Below are positions 17,994-27,059 of a DNA stretch of 64,000 nucleotides, in pieces; the stretch's first letter is position 1; each line of letters opens with the position of its first letter. Source of the DNA: Clostridium thermobutyricum DSM 4928. Lineage in GTDB: Bacteria > Bacillota > Clostridia > Clostridiales > Clostridiaceae. Location: contig NZ_LTAY01000103.1 of NCBI RefSeq assembly GCF_002050515.1, positions 62,001 through 126,000 on the forward strand, written 5' to 3'. The notes under the pieces were generated by a model. That model searched no databases. It was not told where the DNA came from and was given only the letters and a program-made list of their open reading frames with translations. The position numbers and the translations under genes are program-made.

Positions 17994-19634
17994 ATGAGAA
18001 ACGTAATTTACGTAACTGGTCACAAAAATCCTGATTCTGATTCAATTTGTGCTGCTTACTCATATGCAGACTTAAAAAATAGAATTGGCGATATTCCAGC
18101 CATTCCAGTTAGATTAGGAAATGTTAATCCAGAAACTCAATTTATATTAGATTATTTTGGGGTAAATGCACCTCAATTATTAGATACAGTTAAACTTAAA
18201 GTTGAAGATTTAAAAATTGATAATATAAGCCCTGTATCACCAGAAATTTCATTAAAAATGGCTTGGAATATAATGAAAGATAAAAATATCAAATCAATTC
18301 CAGTAGCTGATGGAAATGAACATTTAGTAGGGGTTTTATCTCTTTCAAACTTAACTTCTTCATATATGGATATTTGGGATAATCAAATATTAGCTAAAAG
18401 CTGTACTTCAATAGAAAATATAATTGATACACTTTCAGCTAAAGCTATAACTATAAATGAAGAAAATAAAATCTTCAAAGGTAAAATTTGTGTTGCTGCA
18501 ATGCAACCTAATTCAATGAAAGAACATATAGATGCTGAAGATATTGCAATTGTTGGAGATAGACCAGACGTTCAAGAAAATCTTATAAACGTTGGTGTAT
18601 CATTAATGATTATCACAGGGTCAAATGCTTTATCAAATGAATTAGTTGAAAAAGCTAAAGATAAAGGAGTTACTGTTATTTCAACTCCTCATGATTCATT
18701 TACAGCTTCAAGACTTATAATACAAAGTATTCCAGTAGGATTTGTAATGGCTAAAGAAAATTTAGTTTCATTTACTACTGATGACTTAGTTGAAGAAGTT
18801 AAAGAATCTATGCTTGAAACTAGATACAGCAGCTATCCTGTAACTGATCCAGATGGAAGAGTTATTGGTACAATTTCAAGATATCATTTAATTTCAAACT
18901 TCAAAAAGAAAGTTATTCAAGTTGACCATAATGAAAGAGGTCAATCTGTAGATGGACTTGAAGAAGCAGAAGTTCTTGAAATAATTGACCACCATAGAGT
19001 TGCTGATATCCAAACAAATAATCCAATTTACTTTAGAAATGAACCAATTGGAAGTACATCTTCAATAGTTGCTAAATGCTTCTTTGAAAATGGTATTAGA
19101 CCTTCAAGAGAAGTTGCTGGTCTTTTATGCGGGGCTATTATTTCAGATACTTTATTATTTAAGAGCCCAACTTGTACACCACAAGACAAGCACATATGCC
19201 AAAAACTTGCTGATATAGCTGGTGTAAACATAGAAGAATTTGGTACTGCTCTTCTTAAAGCAGGAACATCTTTAAAAGGTAAAACTGTTGAGCAAATATT
19301 CAACCAAGACTTTAAACCTTTCTCAATGGGTGATATAAAAGTTGGTATTGCTCAAGTTAATACTATGGATATTGATGGATTCATGCCTTTAAAAGAAGAA
19401 ATGTTAAATTACATGAATAAAAAAGCTCAAGATAATGGATTCCATACAGTAGTGTTATTATTAACTGATGTATTAAATGAAGGTTCACAAATCTTAGTAG
19501 CTGGAGAAAGATCTGATTTAGTTGAAAAAGCATTTAATGTTAAGCTTGAATCTTCAACTGCTTTCTTACCTGGGGTTCTTTCAAGAAAGAAACAAGTAGT
19601 TCCACCATTAACTAATACAGCAATGGGAAACTAA
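17994..19634 (+). CDS. ppaC: CBS-domain Mn-dependent inorganic pyrophosphatase (family II)
   Basis: 546 residues, the size of regulatory CBS-PPases rather than the 310-residue plain form. The DHH catalytic part is split: GHKNPDSDSICAAYSYA at the N-terminus and EIIDHHRVAD near residue 335, with a DHHA2 domain at the end. Between them lie a CBS domain (about 70-130), a DRTGG domain (about 140-240) and a second CBS domain (about 250-310). The enzyme hydrolyses pyrophosphate in the cytosol; in related proteins AMP/ADP inhibit and diadenosine polyphosphates activate through the insert. Ribosome binding site AAGGAGG 8 nt upstream. Single gene with its own terminator. Confidence 0.95.
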   Translation: MRNVIYVTGHKNPDSDSICAAYSYADLKNRIGDIPAIPVRLGNVNPETQFILDYFGVNAPQLLDTVKLKVEDLKIDNISPVSPEISLKMAWNIMKDKNIKSIPVADGNEHLVGVLSLSNLTSSYMDIWDNQILAKSCTSIENIIDTLSAKAITINEENKIFKGKICVAAMQPNSMKEHIDAEDIAIVGDRPDVQENLINVGVSLMIITGSNALSNELVEKAKDKGVTVISTPHDSFTASRLIIQSIPVGFVMAKENLVSFTTDDLVEEVKESMLETRYSSYPVTDPDGRVIGTISRYHLISNFKKKVIQVDHNERGQSVDGLEEAEVLEIIDHHRVADIQTNNPIYFRNEPIGSTSSIVAKCFFENGIRPSREVAGLLCGAIISDTLLFKSPTCTPQDKHICQKLADIAGVNIEEFGTALLKAGTSLKGKTVEQIFNQDFKPFSMGDIKVGIAQVNTMDIDGFMPLKEEMLNYMNKKAQDNGFHTVVLLLTDVLNEGSQILVAGERSDLVEKAFNVKLESSTAFLPGVLSRKKQVVPPLTNTAMGN

Positions 19635-19644
19635 TTAATAATAA

Positions 19645-19680
19645 AAAAAAGAGATAGAATTTTTATTCTATCTCTTTTTT
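19645..19680. terminator. bidirectional terminator
   Basis: Hairpin AAAAAAGAGATAGAA / TTCTATCTCTTTTT ends ppaC on the plus strand and the flagellar operon (flgG) on the minus strand. Confidence 0.9.
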
Positions 19681-20453
19681 TATCTTCCACGCATATTATT
19701 AATCATTCCCCACATTTCATCTGCTGTAGTTAGGCTTTTTGAACTCAATTGAAATGCTCTTTGTGTTACTATCATATCTGTAAATTCTTGTACAATATCT
19801 ACATTAGATCCTTCTAAAACTCCTTGATAAATATCACAATCTCTAGTTCTATAAACATTAGCTGAATCCATTGGTAAATATAAATTTTCTCCTATTGATT
19901 TAAAAGATTCATCACCTATTGCAGTATACGTTGGAATTTCAGCAACTTTATTAAATTTACCTTCTTCTTTTAAGAAAACACTTCCTTCTTTATCTATTAA
20001 GAAATTATTTGTAGTAAATTTAGTATTTCCTTCATTTCTACCATTTATATATTCTAAATAAACTTTATTTCCTCTTCCATCTACAAGTCTTCCATTTCCA
20101 TCAATTGAAAAGCTACCATCTCTTGTATATGCACTAGATCCATCTTTACCAATAATTTTAAAGAACCCCTGTCCATCTATTGATAAATCTGTTCCCCTTA
20201 GAGTCTCTAATAAATTTCCTTGTCCATTATCTCTATACCACTCTGAAGTTTTAACTCCAGTTCCCATATTAGCAGTCTTATTATTAATAGGATATCCTTT
20301 TCTATTTAAAGATTCATTTAATAAATCTTTAAATCCAACATCTACTTTCTTATATCCTATTGTATTTGAATTTGCTAAATTATTTGAAATTACATCTAAT
20401 TTATTTTGATTTGCATTCATTCCACTTTTGCTTGTATAAAGAGTTCTTATCAA
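19680..20453 (-). CDS. flgG: flagellar basal-body rod protein FlgG
   Basis: 257 residues, full length. N-terminal rod motif MIRTLYTSKSGMNANQNKLDVISNNLANSNT, the central LSIDGQGFFKI, and the C-terminal helix VDIVQEFTDMIVTQRAFQLSSK all match distal rod proteins. It is the last gene of the flagellar operon, 13 nt after its paralogue. In a working flagellum it forms the distal rod. Here it would be exported by an apparatus whose genes are largely deleted upstream. It shows no frameshift, so its loss of function, if any, is secondary. Confidence 0.9.
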   Translation of the reverse strand: MIRTLYTSKSGMNANQNKLDVISNNLANSNTIGYKKVDVGFKDLLNESLNRKGYPINNKTANMGTGVKTSEWYRDNGQGNLLETLRGTDLSIDGQGFFKIIGKDGSSAYTRDGSFSIDGNGRLVDGRGNKVYLEYINGRNEGNTKFTTNNFLIDKEGSVFLKEEGKFNKVAEIPTYTAIGDESFKSIGENLYLPMDSANVYRTRDCDIYQGVLEGSNVDIVQEFTDMIVTQRAFQLSSKSLTTADEMWGMINNMRGR

Positions 20454-20466
20454 ATTAAACTCCCAC

Positions 20467-21237
20467 CTATCTTATAGCCCCAATTTCACTTGCTGCTTTT
20501 CCTAAAGATTCATCTATCATTGAAACAAATTTTTGGTTTGTTTCAAAATTTCTCATAGTAGTTAACATATTAACCATTTCATTTGTTATATTTACATTTG
20601 AAGTTTCAATAAATCCTTGATAAACAGTTACATTTGCATTATATATAGGATTATTTCCCTTATAATAATTATCTCCAATTTTATCTAAAGTTGAATAATC
20701 TCTAAAATCTGCTGTTGCTAAATTATGAGTTTTTCTTCCACCTATCTCTAAACTTCTATCTGATTGTAAAACAAATCTAGAATCACCAACAAATATTGGT
20801 TCTAAATTTCCTGTAGCTCTATTAACTCCTAAAACATTATCTCCTGTAGTTGTTATTAAAAATCCATCATTATCAACTCTAAAGTTACCATCTCTAGTAA
20901 ACAGTCTTTCACTACCTCTTTGTACAACAAAAAATCCTCTTCCATCTATGGCAAAATCTCCTGCTTTACTTGTTTCTTTAAAATTTCCTTGAGTAAATAC
21001 TGTATTCACATTATCCATAGCCACTCCTAAAGATAATTTTCCTAATTTATTTTGTACATTTTGTCTACCAACTATTTTATCTTTATTTTGTATCATAACA
21101 TCTTTAAAACTTTTAAATGATAACTCTTCACTCTTAAAACCATTTGTATTTGCATTTGCCATATTATTAGATATAACTGCTTGTTTGTTTTCAAGAGAAA
21201 TTAACCCTGAAACAGATGTATAAAGACTTCTTATCAT
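20467..21237 (-). CDS. flgF: flagellar rod protein FlgF/FlgG family
   Basis: 256 residues. Rod protein N-terminus MIRSLYTSVSGLISLENKQAVISNNMANANT, FAIDGRGFFVVQ in the middle, and VNITNEMVNMLTTMRNFETNQK at the end. It is paralogous to the following flgG; firmicutes often carry two such genes (FlgF/FlgG or FlhO/FlhP), and the exact assignment is by position. Its ATG overlaps the TGA of the preceding small membrane protein gene (ATGA). The reading frame is intact. Confidence 0.85.
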   Translation of the reverse strand: MIRSLYTSVSGLISLENKQAVISNNMANANTNGFKSEELSFKSFKDVMIQNKDKIVGRQNVQNKLGKLSLGVAMDNVNTVFTQGNFKETSKAGDFAIDGRGFFVVQRGSERLFTRDGNFRVDNDGFLITTTGDNVLGVNRATGNLEPIFVGDSRFVLQSDRSLEIGGRKTHNLATADFRDYSTLDKIGDNYYKGNNPIYNANVTVYQGFIETSNVNITNEMVNMLTTMRNFETNQKFVSMIDESLGKAASEIGAIR

Positions 21238-21458
21238 TTTTTCTCATCCCCCTTAAAAAACACTTTACATTCAGATTCATAATGCATTCCAAGTGCTCTT
21301 GCTTTTTCTTCTATTTTCATTTCTTTTATATTTGAATTATTTTCATTAAAAACTCCAACTAAAACTCCTATTATTATTCCAATACCAATACCTAATAATA
21401 CTTTTCTATCACTTAAAAAACTAAGTTTCTCTATTACTTTAATAAACCTCTTATTAAT
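21234..21458 (-). CDS. small flagellar-operon membrane protein with apparent ATT start
   Basis: A 74-residue frame fills the gap between the coiled-coil gene and flgF. It has no ATG, GTG or TTG before the membrane helix VLLGIGIGIIIGVLVGVF (about residues 20-37). The best start is ATT at 21458, preceded by AAGGGGGA with about 6-nt spacing, giving (M)NKRFIKVIEKLSF. The frame overlaps the previous gene by 25 nt and its TGA overlaps the flgF ATG. Codon use and the conserved-looking tail (KARALGMHYESECKVFFK) support a real protein. The ATT may be a rare true start or a mutated ATG in a decaying operon. Confidence 0.6.
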   Translation of the reverse strand: MNKRFIKVIEKLSFLSDRKVLLGIGIGIIIGVLVGVFNENNSNIKEMKIEEKARALGMHYESECKVFFKGDEKK

Positions 21459-21907
21459 AAAACTTCCCCCTTACCAATATCTAAGCTTGTACATATTTCT
21501 TCATCTGTTAACCCATCTTCTATAAGTTTTTTTATTTTATCTTTTTTAGATTTATTTTCAAAATTTATTTCATTTATTACACTATTTTTTATTACATTTT
21601 TTTCTTTTTTTTCAATTTTATTATATCCTATATTTGTCAATTCTTCTATATTTTTATTTTTTCCTAACTCATTTATTTTAAACTTCAAATAAGAAACTTG
21701 CTCTCTTAAATCTTGTATTTCTAATTGTAAATCTGTTAAACTTTCACCTATATTTTTTCTTATTTTAGCTATCTCCAAATCTATATCAGAAAAATCTTTT
21801 TCTTTTTCATTTATAACTGATAAAAAATTATTTTTTTTATCATCTTTTAATTTATTTATATTTAAAGCTATAAGTGCTATCCCTATACCTAAAAAGATTA
21901 TTATCAT
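21434..21907 (-). CDS. SwrB-like membrane-anchored coiled-coil protein
   Basis: 157 residues: N-terminal membrane helix (residues 1-17), a long coiled coil (about 30-85), a charged linker, and a C-terminal helix-turn-helix-like segment (IEDGLTDEEICTSLDIGKGEVLLIRGLLK). It lies directly after fliA, the same place as swrB (ylxL) after sigD in Bacillus. SwrB helps activate FliM/FliY-dependent assembly there. Homology is suggested by position, topology and the C-terminal motif, not by strong sequence identity. Confidence 0.6.
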   Translation of the reverse strand: MIIIFLGIGIALIALNINKLKDDKKNNFLSVINEKEKDFSDIDLEIAKIRKNIGESLTDLQLEIQDLREQVSYLKFKINELGKNKNIEELTNIGYNKIEKKEKNVIKNSVINEINFENKSKKDKIKKLIEDGLTDEEICTSLDIGKGEVLLIRGLLK

Positions 21908-21922
21908 TTATTAAATACCTTT

Positions 21923-22654
21923 TTAAACCTTTATATCAAATTTATTTTTAATTGTACTCTTTAAATTTCTTAATGCTCTACTATGAATTTGACATACTCT
22001 AGATTCGGAAATATTTAAGATTTTTCCTATTTCTTTTAAAGTAAGTTCTTCATAATAATAGAGATTTAAAATTATTTTATCTTTTTCTTTTAGCTCATCT
22101 ATGGATTCTTTCAAAATTTCTTCTAATTCATCATTTAAATATTCCTCTTCTGGTGTTTTACAATTTTTATCTTCTATCGTATTCATAACAGCCATTTCAT
22201 CTTCATCTCCAAGAATAAGATTATCTAATGATATTACCGCCATTAGATTTATATATCCTTCAATTTGGAAAATCTCTTGAATGCTTATATTTAAATATTT
22301 ACTTATTTCTTCGGTTGTAGGTTCTCTAAGTAACTTATTTTGAAGAAACTCTATTCCTTCATTATATGTTTTTAATTTATCCATTGCACCCTTAGAAATT
22401 GGTCTATGTTTTCTCAATTCATCAATCATAGATCCCTTTATTCTTATAGAAGCATAAGACGAAAATTTCATTCCTTTTGTTTCATCATATCTATTAATAG
22501 CATCCATAAGACCAATCATTCCATACCCAACTAAATCATCATATTCAATTGTTTTATTTCTCCCTATAGAAACTCTCGAAGCTATATATTTTACAAGTGG
22601 TATATATTCCTCTACTATATGTTTCTTTACATCCATAGATTCTAAGGTTGCCAT
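21923..22654 (-). CDS. fliA: flagellar RNA polymerase sigma factor FliA (SigD)
   Basis: 243 residues, full length. Region 2 (YDDLVGYGMIGLMDAINRYD, FSSYASIRIKGSMIDELRK) and region 4 (LTLKEIGKILNISESRVCQIHSRAL) are intact. It directs transcription from TAAAGT/CCGATAA-type promoters of late flagellar and other motility-linked genes. One such promoter is visible before flgM (28606-28632). Normally FlgM holds FliA until the hook is built and FlgM is exported. With the export genes deleted here, that release route is missing. It sits after a PilZ gene and before the swrB-like gene. Confidence 0.95.
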   Translation of the reverse strand: MATLESMDVKKHIVEEYIPLVKYIASRVSIGRNKTIEYDDLVGYGMIGLMDAINRYDETKGMKFSSYASIRIKGSMIDELRKHRPISKGAMDKLKTYNEGIEFLQNKLLREPTTEEISKYLNISIQEIFQIEGYINLMAVISLDNLILGDEDEMAVMNTIEDKNCKTPEEEYLNDELEEILKESIDELKEKDKIILNLYYYEELTLKEIGKILNISESRVCQIHSRALRNLKSTIKNKFDIKV

Positions 22655-22670
22655 ATTCTTTCACCTCTTT

Positions 22671-23279
22671 TTAAACTCTCTTTCTTTCTTTTACTATTAT
22701 TGTAAATACCCTTTTTACAAGTTTATCCCTTTTACGCTCATCAATATTTTTAAACTCTACACCATATATTTTTTCTGTTTGTTCTACCCTAACTACTTCA
22801 CCTAATACTGAAATTTTCTCTCTATTTTCTTCAATTTCTAATTGAATCTTTTCTCCAATATTAATATCATCTTTTAAGTAGACTTTCATTCCTCCACCAC
22901 TTAAATCTAACATTATTCCATCTTTCCATTTAGCATCTTCTGAATTTAATTTATATTTTATAGATTCCAAAGTTTTTGCTCTAACAAAATTTCTTCTTTG
23001 AATTCTTTTTAAGTTAATCGGTCTAGTTAGCATGTACATATTTATATTGTTTTTATATCTCTTAATTACTGTACATAATCCACTATAATAACATTCATTT
23101 TCTACTAAATATAAAATATCTATTTTTTGATTTTTACTTAAAAATAAATATTCATGTCCATATACTGGAATATCTATGCTTATAGTATCTTTACTTTCAT
23201 CTAAAACTCTACATTGATATTTTTTATCATCTTCTTCAATTTCTATTATTGTATTAAGTTTTATTTTGTCATTAACCAT
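22671..23279 (-). CDS. PilZ-domain c-di-GMP-binding protein (YcgR-like)
   Basis: 202 residues: an N-terminal YcgR_2-like beta domain (about 1-95) followed by PilZ. Both c-di-GMP contact motifs are present: RxxxR in QRRNFVRA (near residue 103) and D-x-S-x-x-G in DLSGGGMK (near residue 130). In flagellated bacteria such proteins brake the motor when c-di-GMP is high. It is in the flagellar operon between flhG and fliA. Intact binding motifs in a locus with no stator or switch-linking genes are noteworthy. Confidence 0.85.
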   Translation of the reverse strand: MVNDKIKLNTIIEIEEDDKKYQCRVLDESKDTISIDIPVYGHEYLFLSKNQKIDILYLVENECYYSGLCTVIKRYKNNINMYMLTRPINLKRIQRRNFVRAKTLESIKYKLNSEDAKWKDGIMLDLSGGGMKVYLKDDINIGEKIQLEIEENREKISVLGEVVRVEQTEKIYGVEFKNIDERKRDKLVKRVFTIIVKERKRV

Positions 23280-23290
23280 AATTCTCTCCT

Positions 23291-24136
23291 CTAAGAAAAA
23301 ATATTAAAAATCCTAGAAAATATATTTTCCTTTTTTTCTCTATAAATATTTTTATTATTTAAAATTCTCTCACAAATATGCTCTATACTAATAGAAGCTT
23401 TACTATTCTTATAATTGGTTAAAACTGGAGTTTGTAATCTTATACTTTCAACTAATTTTCTATCTTCTGGTATACACCCTAAATATTCTAAACTCATAGA
23501 TAAAAATTTATTTACTACAGCTTTAAATTTACTATATGTAACTAACCCTTCTTTATCAGTAAGTGTCCTATTGACTACCATCTTTATTTTAGTTTTTACA
23601 TTGAAGTGTTCTGTGACTTTTAAAAGTGAATATGCATCAGTTAATGCAGTAGGCTCAGAAGTCGTTATAATTATAAGTTCCTCTGCTGAAGAAATAAATT
23701 CTAATGAGGTTTTATTAATCCCTGCTCCAACATCAATTAAAATATAGTCAAATTTATCTAGTGAACTTAACTTTTCCAAAAAGATTTTTCTTTCTCTATC
23801 ATCTATTTCATGCATGCTATTTATTCTTGATCCACCTGATAAAAGCCTTACTCCTTCAGTTCCTTCTTCTAAAACTTCTTCTATAGATTTACCTTTTATA
23901 ACATCAAATAAATTGTATTTAGAGTAAATTCCCATTAAAATATCATCATTTCCCATTCCCATATCAGCATCAAAAATTAAAACTTCTTTGCCTTTTCTCT
24001 TTAATGCTATTGCTAAATTTACAACAAAATTACTTTTTCCAACTCCACCTTTTCCTGATGCTACTGTTATTATTCTCGTTTCATTTTCTTTTTGTTTTGC
24101 TAAATTACGTAATTTTTCAGCTTGATCCATAATCAT
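23291..24136 (-). CDS. flhG: flagellar number regulator FlhG (MinD-like ATPase)
   Basis: About 281 residues. MinD/ParA-type ATPase with a deviant Walker A (VASGKGGVGKSNFVVNLA near residue 28), FDADMGMGNDDILMG, and a switch-like IDVGAGIN. It controls flagellar number and position with FlhF. The chosen ATG (24136) has GGAGG 7 nt upstream and overlaps the flhF stop as ATGA; another ATG at 24142 sits too close to the ribosome binding site. No damage is visible. Confidence 0.9.
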   Translation of the reverse strand: MIMDQAEKLRNLAKQKENETRIITVASGKGGVGKSNFVVNLAIALKRKGKEVLIFDADMGMGNDDILMGIYSKYNLFDVIKGKSIEEVLEEGTEGVRLLSGGSRINSMHEIDDRERKIFLEKLSSLDKFDYILIDVGAGINKTSLEFISSAEELIIITTSEPTALTDAYSLLKVTEHFNVKTKIKMVVNRTLTDKEGLVTYSKFKAVVNKFLSMSLEYLGCIPEDRKLVESIRLQTPVLTNYKNSKASISIEHICERILNNKNIYREKKENIFSRIFNIFS

Positions 24137-25302
24137 ATGCATTCCTCCAAAAATAAAAGATCTAATACTTTTTCTTTTTTTGCATCTATTATGTCATCAG
24201 GAACATTTTGTCCAACTGTTAAATATCTTATTGGTTTTCCACTTAGTTTCTGTAAATTATAGATATTTCCATAAGAAGTTGTTTCATCTAATTTAGTTAT
24301 AATTATTTTGTTGTATTCTAATCCCTTGTAACCTTCTATTATATTTTTTAAATCTTTATTTTTTGTAGTTCCACTAATAACAAGATATGTGCTATCTACT
24401 TCTGCTTTTCCTATAAGATTTTTAAGCTCTTTTATTTGCATTATATTTTTACTACTTCTCCCTGTAGAATCTATTAAAATAACATCTAAATCTCTCATAG
24501 CTTGTACAGCTTCTACCATTTCTTTATTATTCAGTACAACTTTAAAATCTATATCCATTATTTCTGCATAAGTTTTAAGTTGATCAACTGCTCCTATTCT
24601 ATATGTATCTACAGTTATTAAACCAACTTTTTTTCCCTCTTTCAGAGCTAATTTTCCTGCAAGCTTTGCTATTGTAGTAGTTTTTCCAACTCCTGTTGGC
24701 CCTACTAAAACAATCTTCCCTTTTAATTCTTCAGTATCTATAGTTATTTCTTTGTCTATTATTTCTCTTAAAGAATTTCTTACTTCTTCTTTATCATTTA
24801 TATTTTTTATTTTCTCTTTAAATTCATCATAAAACTGCTCATATATATCTAACTCTTTTAATAATTCATGTAAATAATCTATTTTTTCTGTTTTTATTAA
24901 TGTTTTATTTAAAATTTCTTTTATATCTGAAATTTCATTTCTTAATTTAACTACCTCTTCATTACTTGTTTCATTAGTATTTTCTATTAATTTATTATTA
25001 TCTATTTTATTGTTTAATTTTTTATCATCAATTGATTTATTTGATAATTTTTCTTCCATTAATTTTTTTATACTATTTATTGAATTTTCCATATCTTTTT
25101 TTTCATCTAAATTAGTATTCCTAACTATTTTAGAATTTTCTACTGCTGCTGTAACTTCTATTAGTTTAGGTTTAAATATTCCTAAAACCCCTTCTTTTCT
25201 AACTTTTCTTTGCGTTATTATAACTGCATTTTTTCCAAGTTCACTTCTTATCATTGTTAGAGCTTCATTCATATTAGAAACAAGATATTTTTTTATAACC
25301 AT
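24133..25302 (-). CDS. flhF: flagellar biosynthesis GTPase FlhF
   Basis: 389 residues. A basic N-terminal B domain and an acidic, variable linker (about 80-160) precede an SRP-type NG GTPase domain: P-loop VLVGPTGVGKTTTIAKLAGKLA, DTYRIGAVDQLKTYAEIM, DSTGRS and TKLDET. It localises flagella at the membrane with FlhG. It starts just after the flhA fragment, with the normal flhA-flhF-flhG order preserved. The reading frame is intact. Confidence 0.93.
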   Translation of the reverse strand: MVIKKYLVSNMNEALTMIRSELGKNAVIITQRKVRKEGVLGIFKPKLIEVTAAVENSKIVRNTNLDEKKDMENSINSIKKLMEEKLSNKSIDDKKLNNKIDNNKLIENTNETSNEEVVKLRNEISDIKEILNKTLIKTEKIDYLHELLKELDIYEQFYDEFKEKIKNINDKEEVRNSLREIIDKEITIDTEELKGKIVLVGPTGVGKTTTIAKLAGKLALKEGKKVGLITVDTYRIGAVDQLKTYAEIMDIDFKVVLNNKEMVEAVQAMRDLDVILIDSTGRSSKNIMQIKELKNLIGKAEVDSTYLVISGTTKNKDLKNIIEGYKGLEYNKIIITKLDETTSYGNIYNLQKLSGKPIRYLTVGQNVPDDIIDAKKEKVLDLLFLEECI

Positions 25303-25490
25303 TTATATATTTACAACCCCTTCTGTTCTTATTTCTACATCATTTGGAATTTCATTTAATGAAAGTACTATTATATGTGGAAAAACCATTTCTATAAGTT
25401 TTCTAAAAGCTGGCCTAATATTTGGTGAAACAAGTATTATCGGTTGATTATTATTAAAATAAACCGAATCTACAGTGTTACGTACTCCAT
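25303..25490 (-). pseudogene. flhA: C-terminal remnant of flhA
   Basis: Reading the minus strand from about 25490 to the stop at 25303-25305 gives the last ~60 residues of the export-gate protein FlhA (VYFNNNQPIILVSP, then IRPAFRKLIEMVFP, VLSLNEIPNDVEIR, ending VVNI). The other ~630 codons are absent. The fragment is fused out of frame to the cut end of fliF, with the junction at about 25480-25500. It marks one end of a large internal deletion. No start codon or ribosome binding site belongs to it, so it is not expected to be translated as FlhA. Confidence 0.9.
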
Positions 25491-26723
25491 TTATTAAATT
25501 CTTTTATTTGATTTTCTTGTTCCATTTTTATAGCTGGATCAAAATCCATACTTGCAACTGATATTTTATCTCCTCTTTCAGAATTAAGTCCTATTGCATT
25601 TTCTACAGATTGAGTAATAGTATTTATAGTTCCTGTATCAAGGTTACCATCAATTATTACAGAAGCAGTTAATCTCTTGACTTCTCCTGGTGCACTTATT
25701 ACTTGAGTTTCTGTTTTTCCGCTCTCATAATTTGTGCTTTGCTCATTTTTACTTGATTTTACCCCTGAATTATTTTCTTCTATTGTGTTACTCATATTAT
25801 TATCTACTGGACTTTCACTTGTTGCTCCATTTGAAGTTGAATTTCCTTCGCTTATAGTTTGTTGACTTACTATAACTTTATTTGGATCTATAACTGTCTC
25901 AGTTTTTTTTCTTTGAATCAAAATCTAAATCAACATTTACTGTTGCCTTAACTTTTCCTCTTCCTAAAACAGGTTCTAAAAGTGACACTATTTCTTTTTG
26001 TAACTTTTCTTCATAATCTCTTTCACTTTTATATTGAGTATCTAGTGAATTTACTCCACCTGCACTTAATCCATTTTCATAATCTATTCCTTGAGATAAA
26101 AGATTCATATTTTGATCTATTACTTCAATGTTTTCTTTAGGAATATTTTGTGTACTACCTGATACAAGTGAAACTATAGATTTTACTTGCTCTGTATTAA
26201 GCTTTCCTCCAACATTTAAAATAACTGCTGCTTTTCCTGGCTCTTTATCTTCCACGAAAACAGAATCTTTTGCTGGTGTTATGTGAACTCTAACATCTTC
26301 AACTTGTGGAAAGCTTTTTATAGTTCTTTCAAGCTCTCCTTGAAGCATTCTTTGTTTCTTTAAATTAAATTCTTCATCTGTCATTCCAAATGATCCACTA
26401 TTATCCATAAGCTCATACCCTTTACTTCCTTCTGATAATTGTGGAGCTAATTCTAACCTTAATCTATCAACTTCATCTTTATTAACTAGTATGCTATTTC
26501 CTTGAACTTTCATATCTACTTTATTTTCTTTTAATTGATTAGTAACTATTTGTGCATCATTTGGATCTAAATCTGAAAATAAAACTTTATATTTGTTTGC
26601 AGAATTATAAAAAAACAACATGATTATTGCTATTATTATTGAAACTAGAGCTATTTTCACACCTTTACCAAGCGATTTGAATTTTTCTCATACCCCTTTA
26701 AAAACTTCTTTAAGCTTTTCCAT
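25491..26723 (-). pseudogene. fliF: truncated and frameshifted fliF (MS-ring protein)
   Basis: The original start is ATG 26723 (MEKLKEVFKRG) after GGAG. The frame breaks at an A5 run (26682-26686) just before the first membrane helix (KIALVSIIIAIIMLFFY) and continues in another frame from 26660. It breaks again at an A8 run (25903-25910): DFDSKKK changes frame and resumes as TETVIDPNKVIVSQQ. The remnant ends near DFDPAIKMEQENQIKEFNK, before the second membrane helix and the FliG-binding tail (about 100 residues missing), where it meets flhA. Both frameshifts are consistent with one extra A. Three independent lesions mean the MS ring cannot be made from this gene. Confidence 0.92.
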
Positions 26724-26741
26724 TTTCTCTGCTCCAATCTT

Positions 26742-27044
26742 TTATAACTGCATTCTGTTTATTTCTTGATAAGCCTCTATAATCTTATTTCTCACCTCAA
26801 CTGCAAATTGTAATGAAAGTTTTGCTTCTTGTCCTGCAAGCATAACTTCATGAATATCTACATCTTCTCCTTTTATAAATCCAATTTGTTTCTCTTCTGA
26901 AATAAGTTGTAATTCATTTATCTCATCTAATTTCTCTTTAAATTTATTGGAAAAACTTATCTCTTTCACTTTTTCTTTTTTACCATTTTGAAATATCTCT
27001 TTATTAAATATTTCTTCATTTGGCGTAAATCCGTTAATGACCAT
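26742..27044 (-). CDS. fliE: flagellar hook-basal body protein FliE
   Basis: 100 residues, normal length. The C-terminal signature DVDIHEVMLAGQEAKLSLQFAVEVRNKIIEAYQEINRMQL links rod and MS ring in working flagella. Frame intact. It lies between two broken genes (flgC upstream, fliF downstream). Confidence 0.88.
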   Translation of the reverse strand: MVINGFTPNEEIFNKEIFQNGKKEKVKEISFSNKFKEKLDEINELQLISEEKQIGFIKGEDVDIHEVMLAGQEAKLSLQFAVEVRNKIIEAYQEINRMQL

Positions 27045-27059
27045 TTAACTTCCTCCTAA

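Noticed and set aside
25903-25910. Phase variation by the A8 tract in fliF
   Set aside because: The gene also has a second frameshift and a C-terminal deletion, so switching this tract could not restore function.
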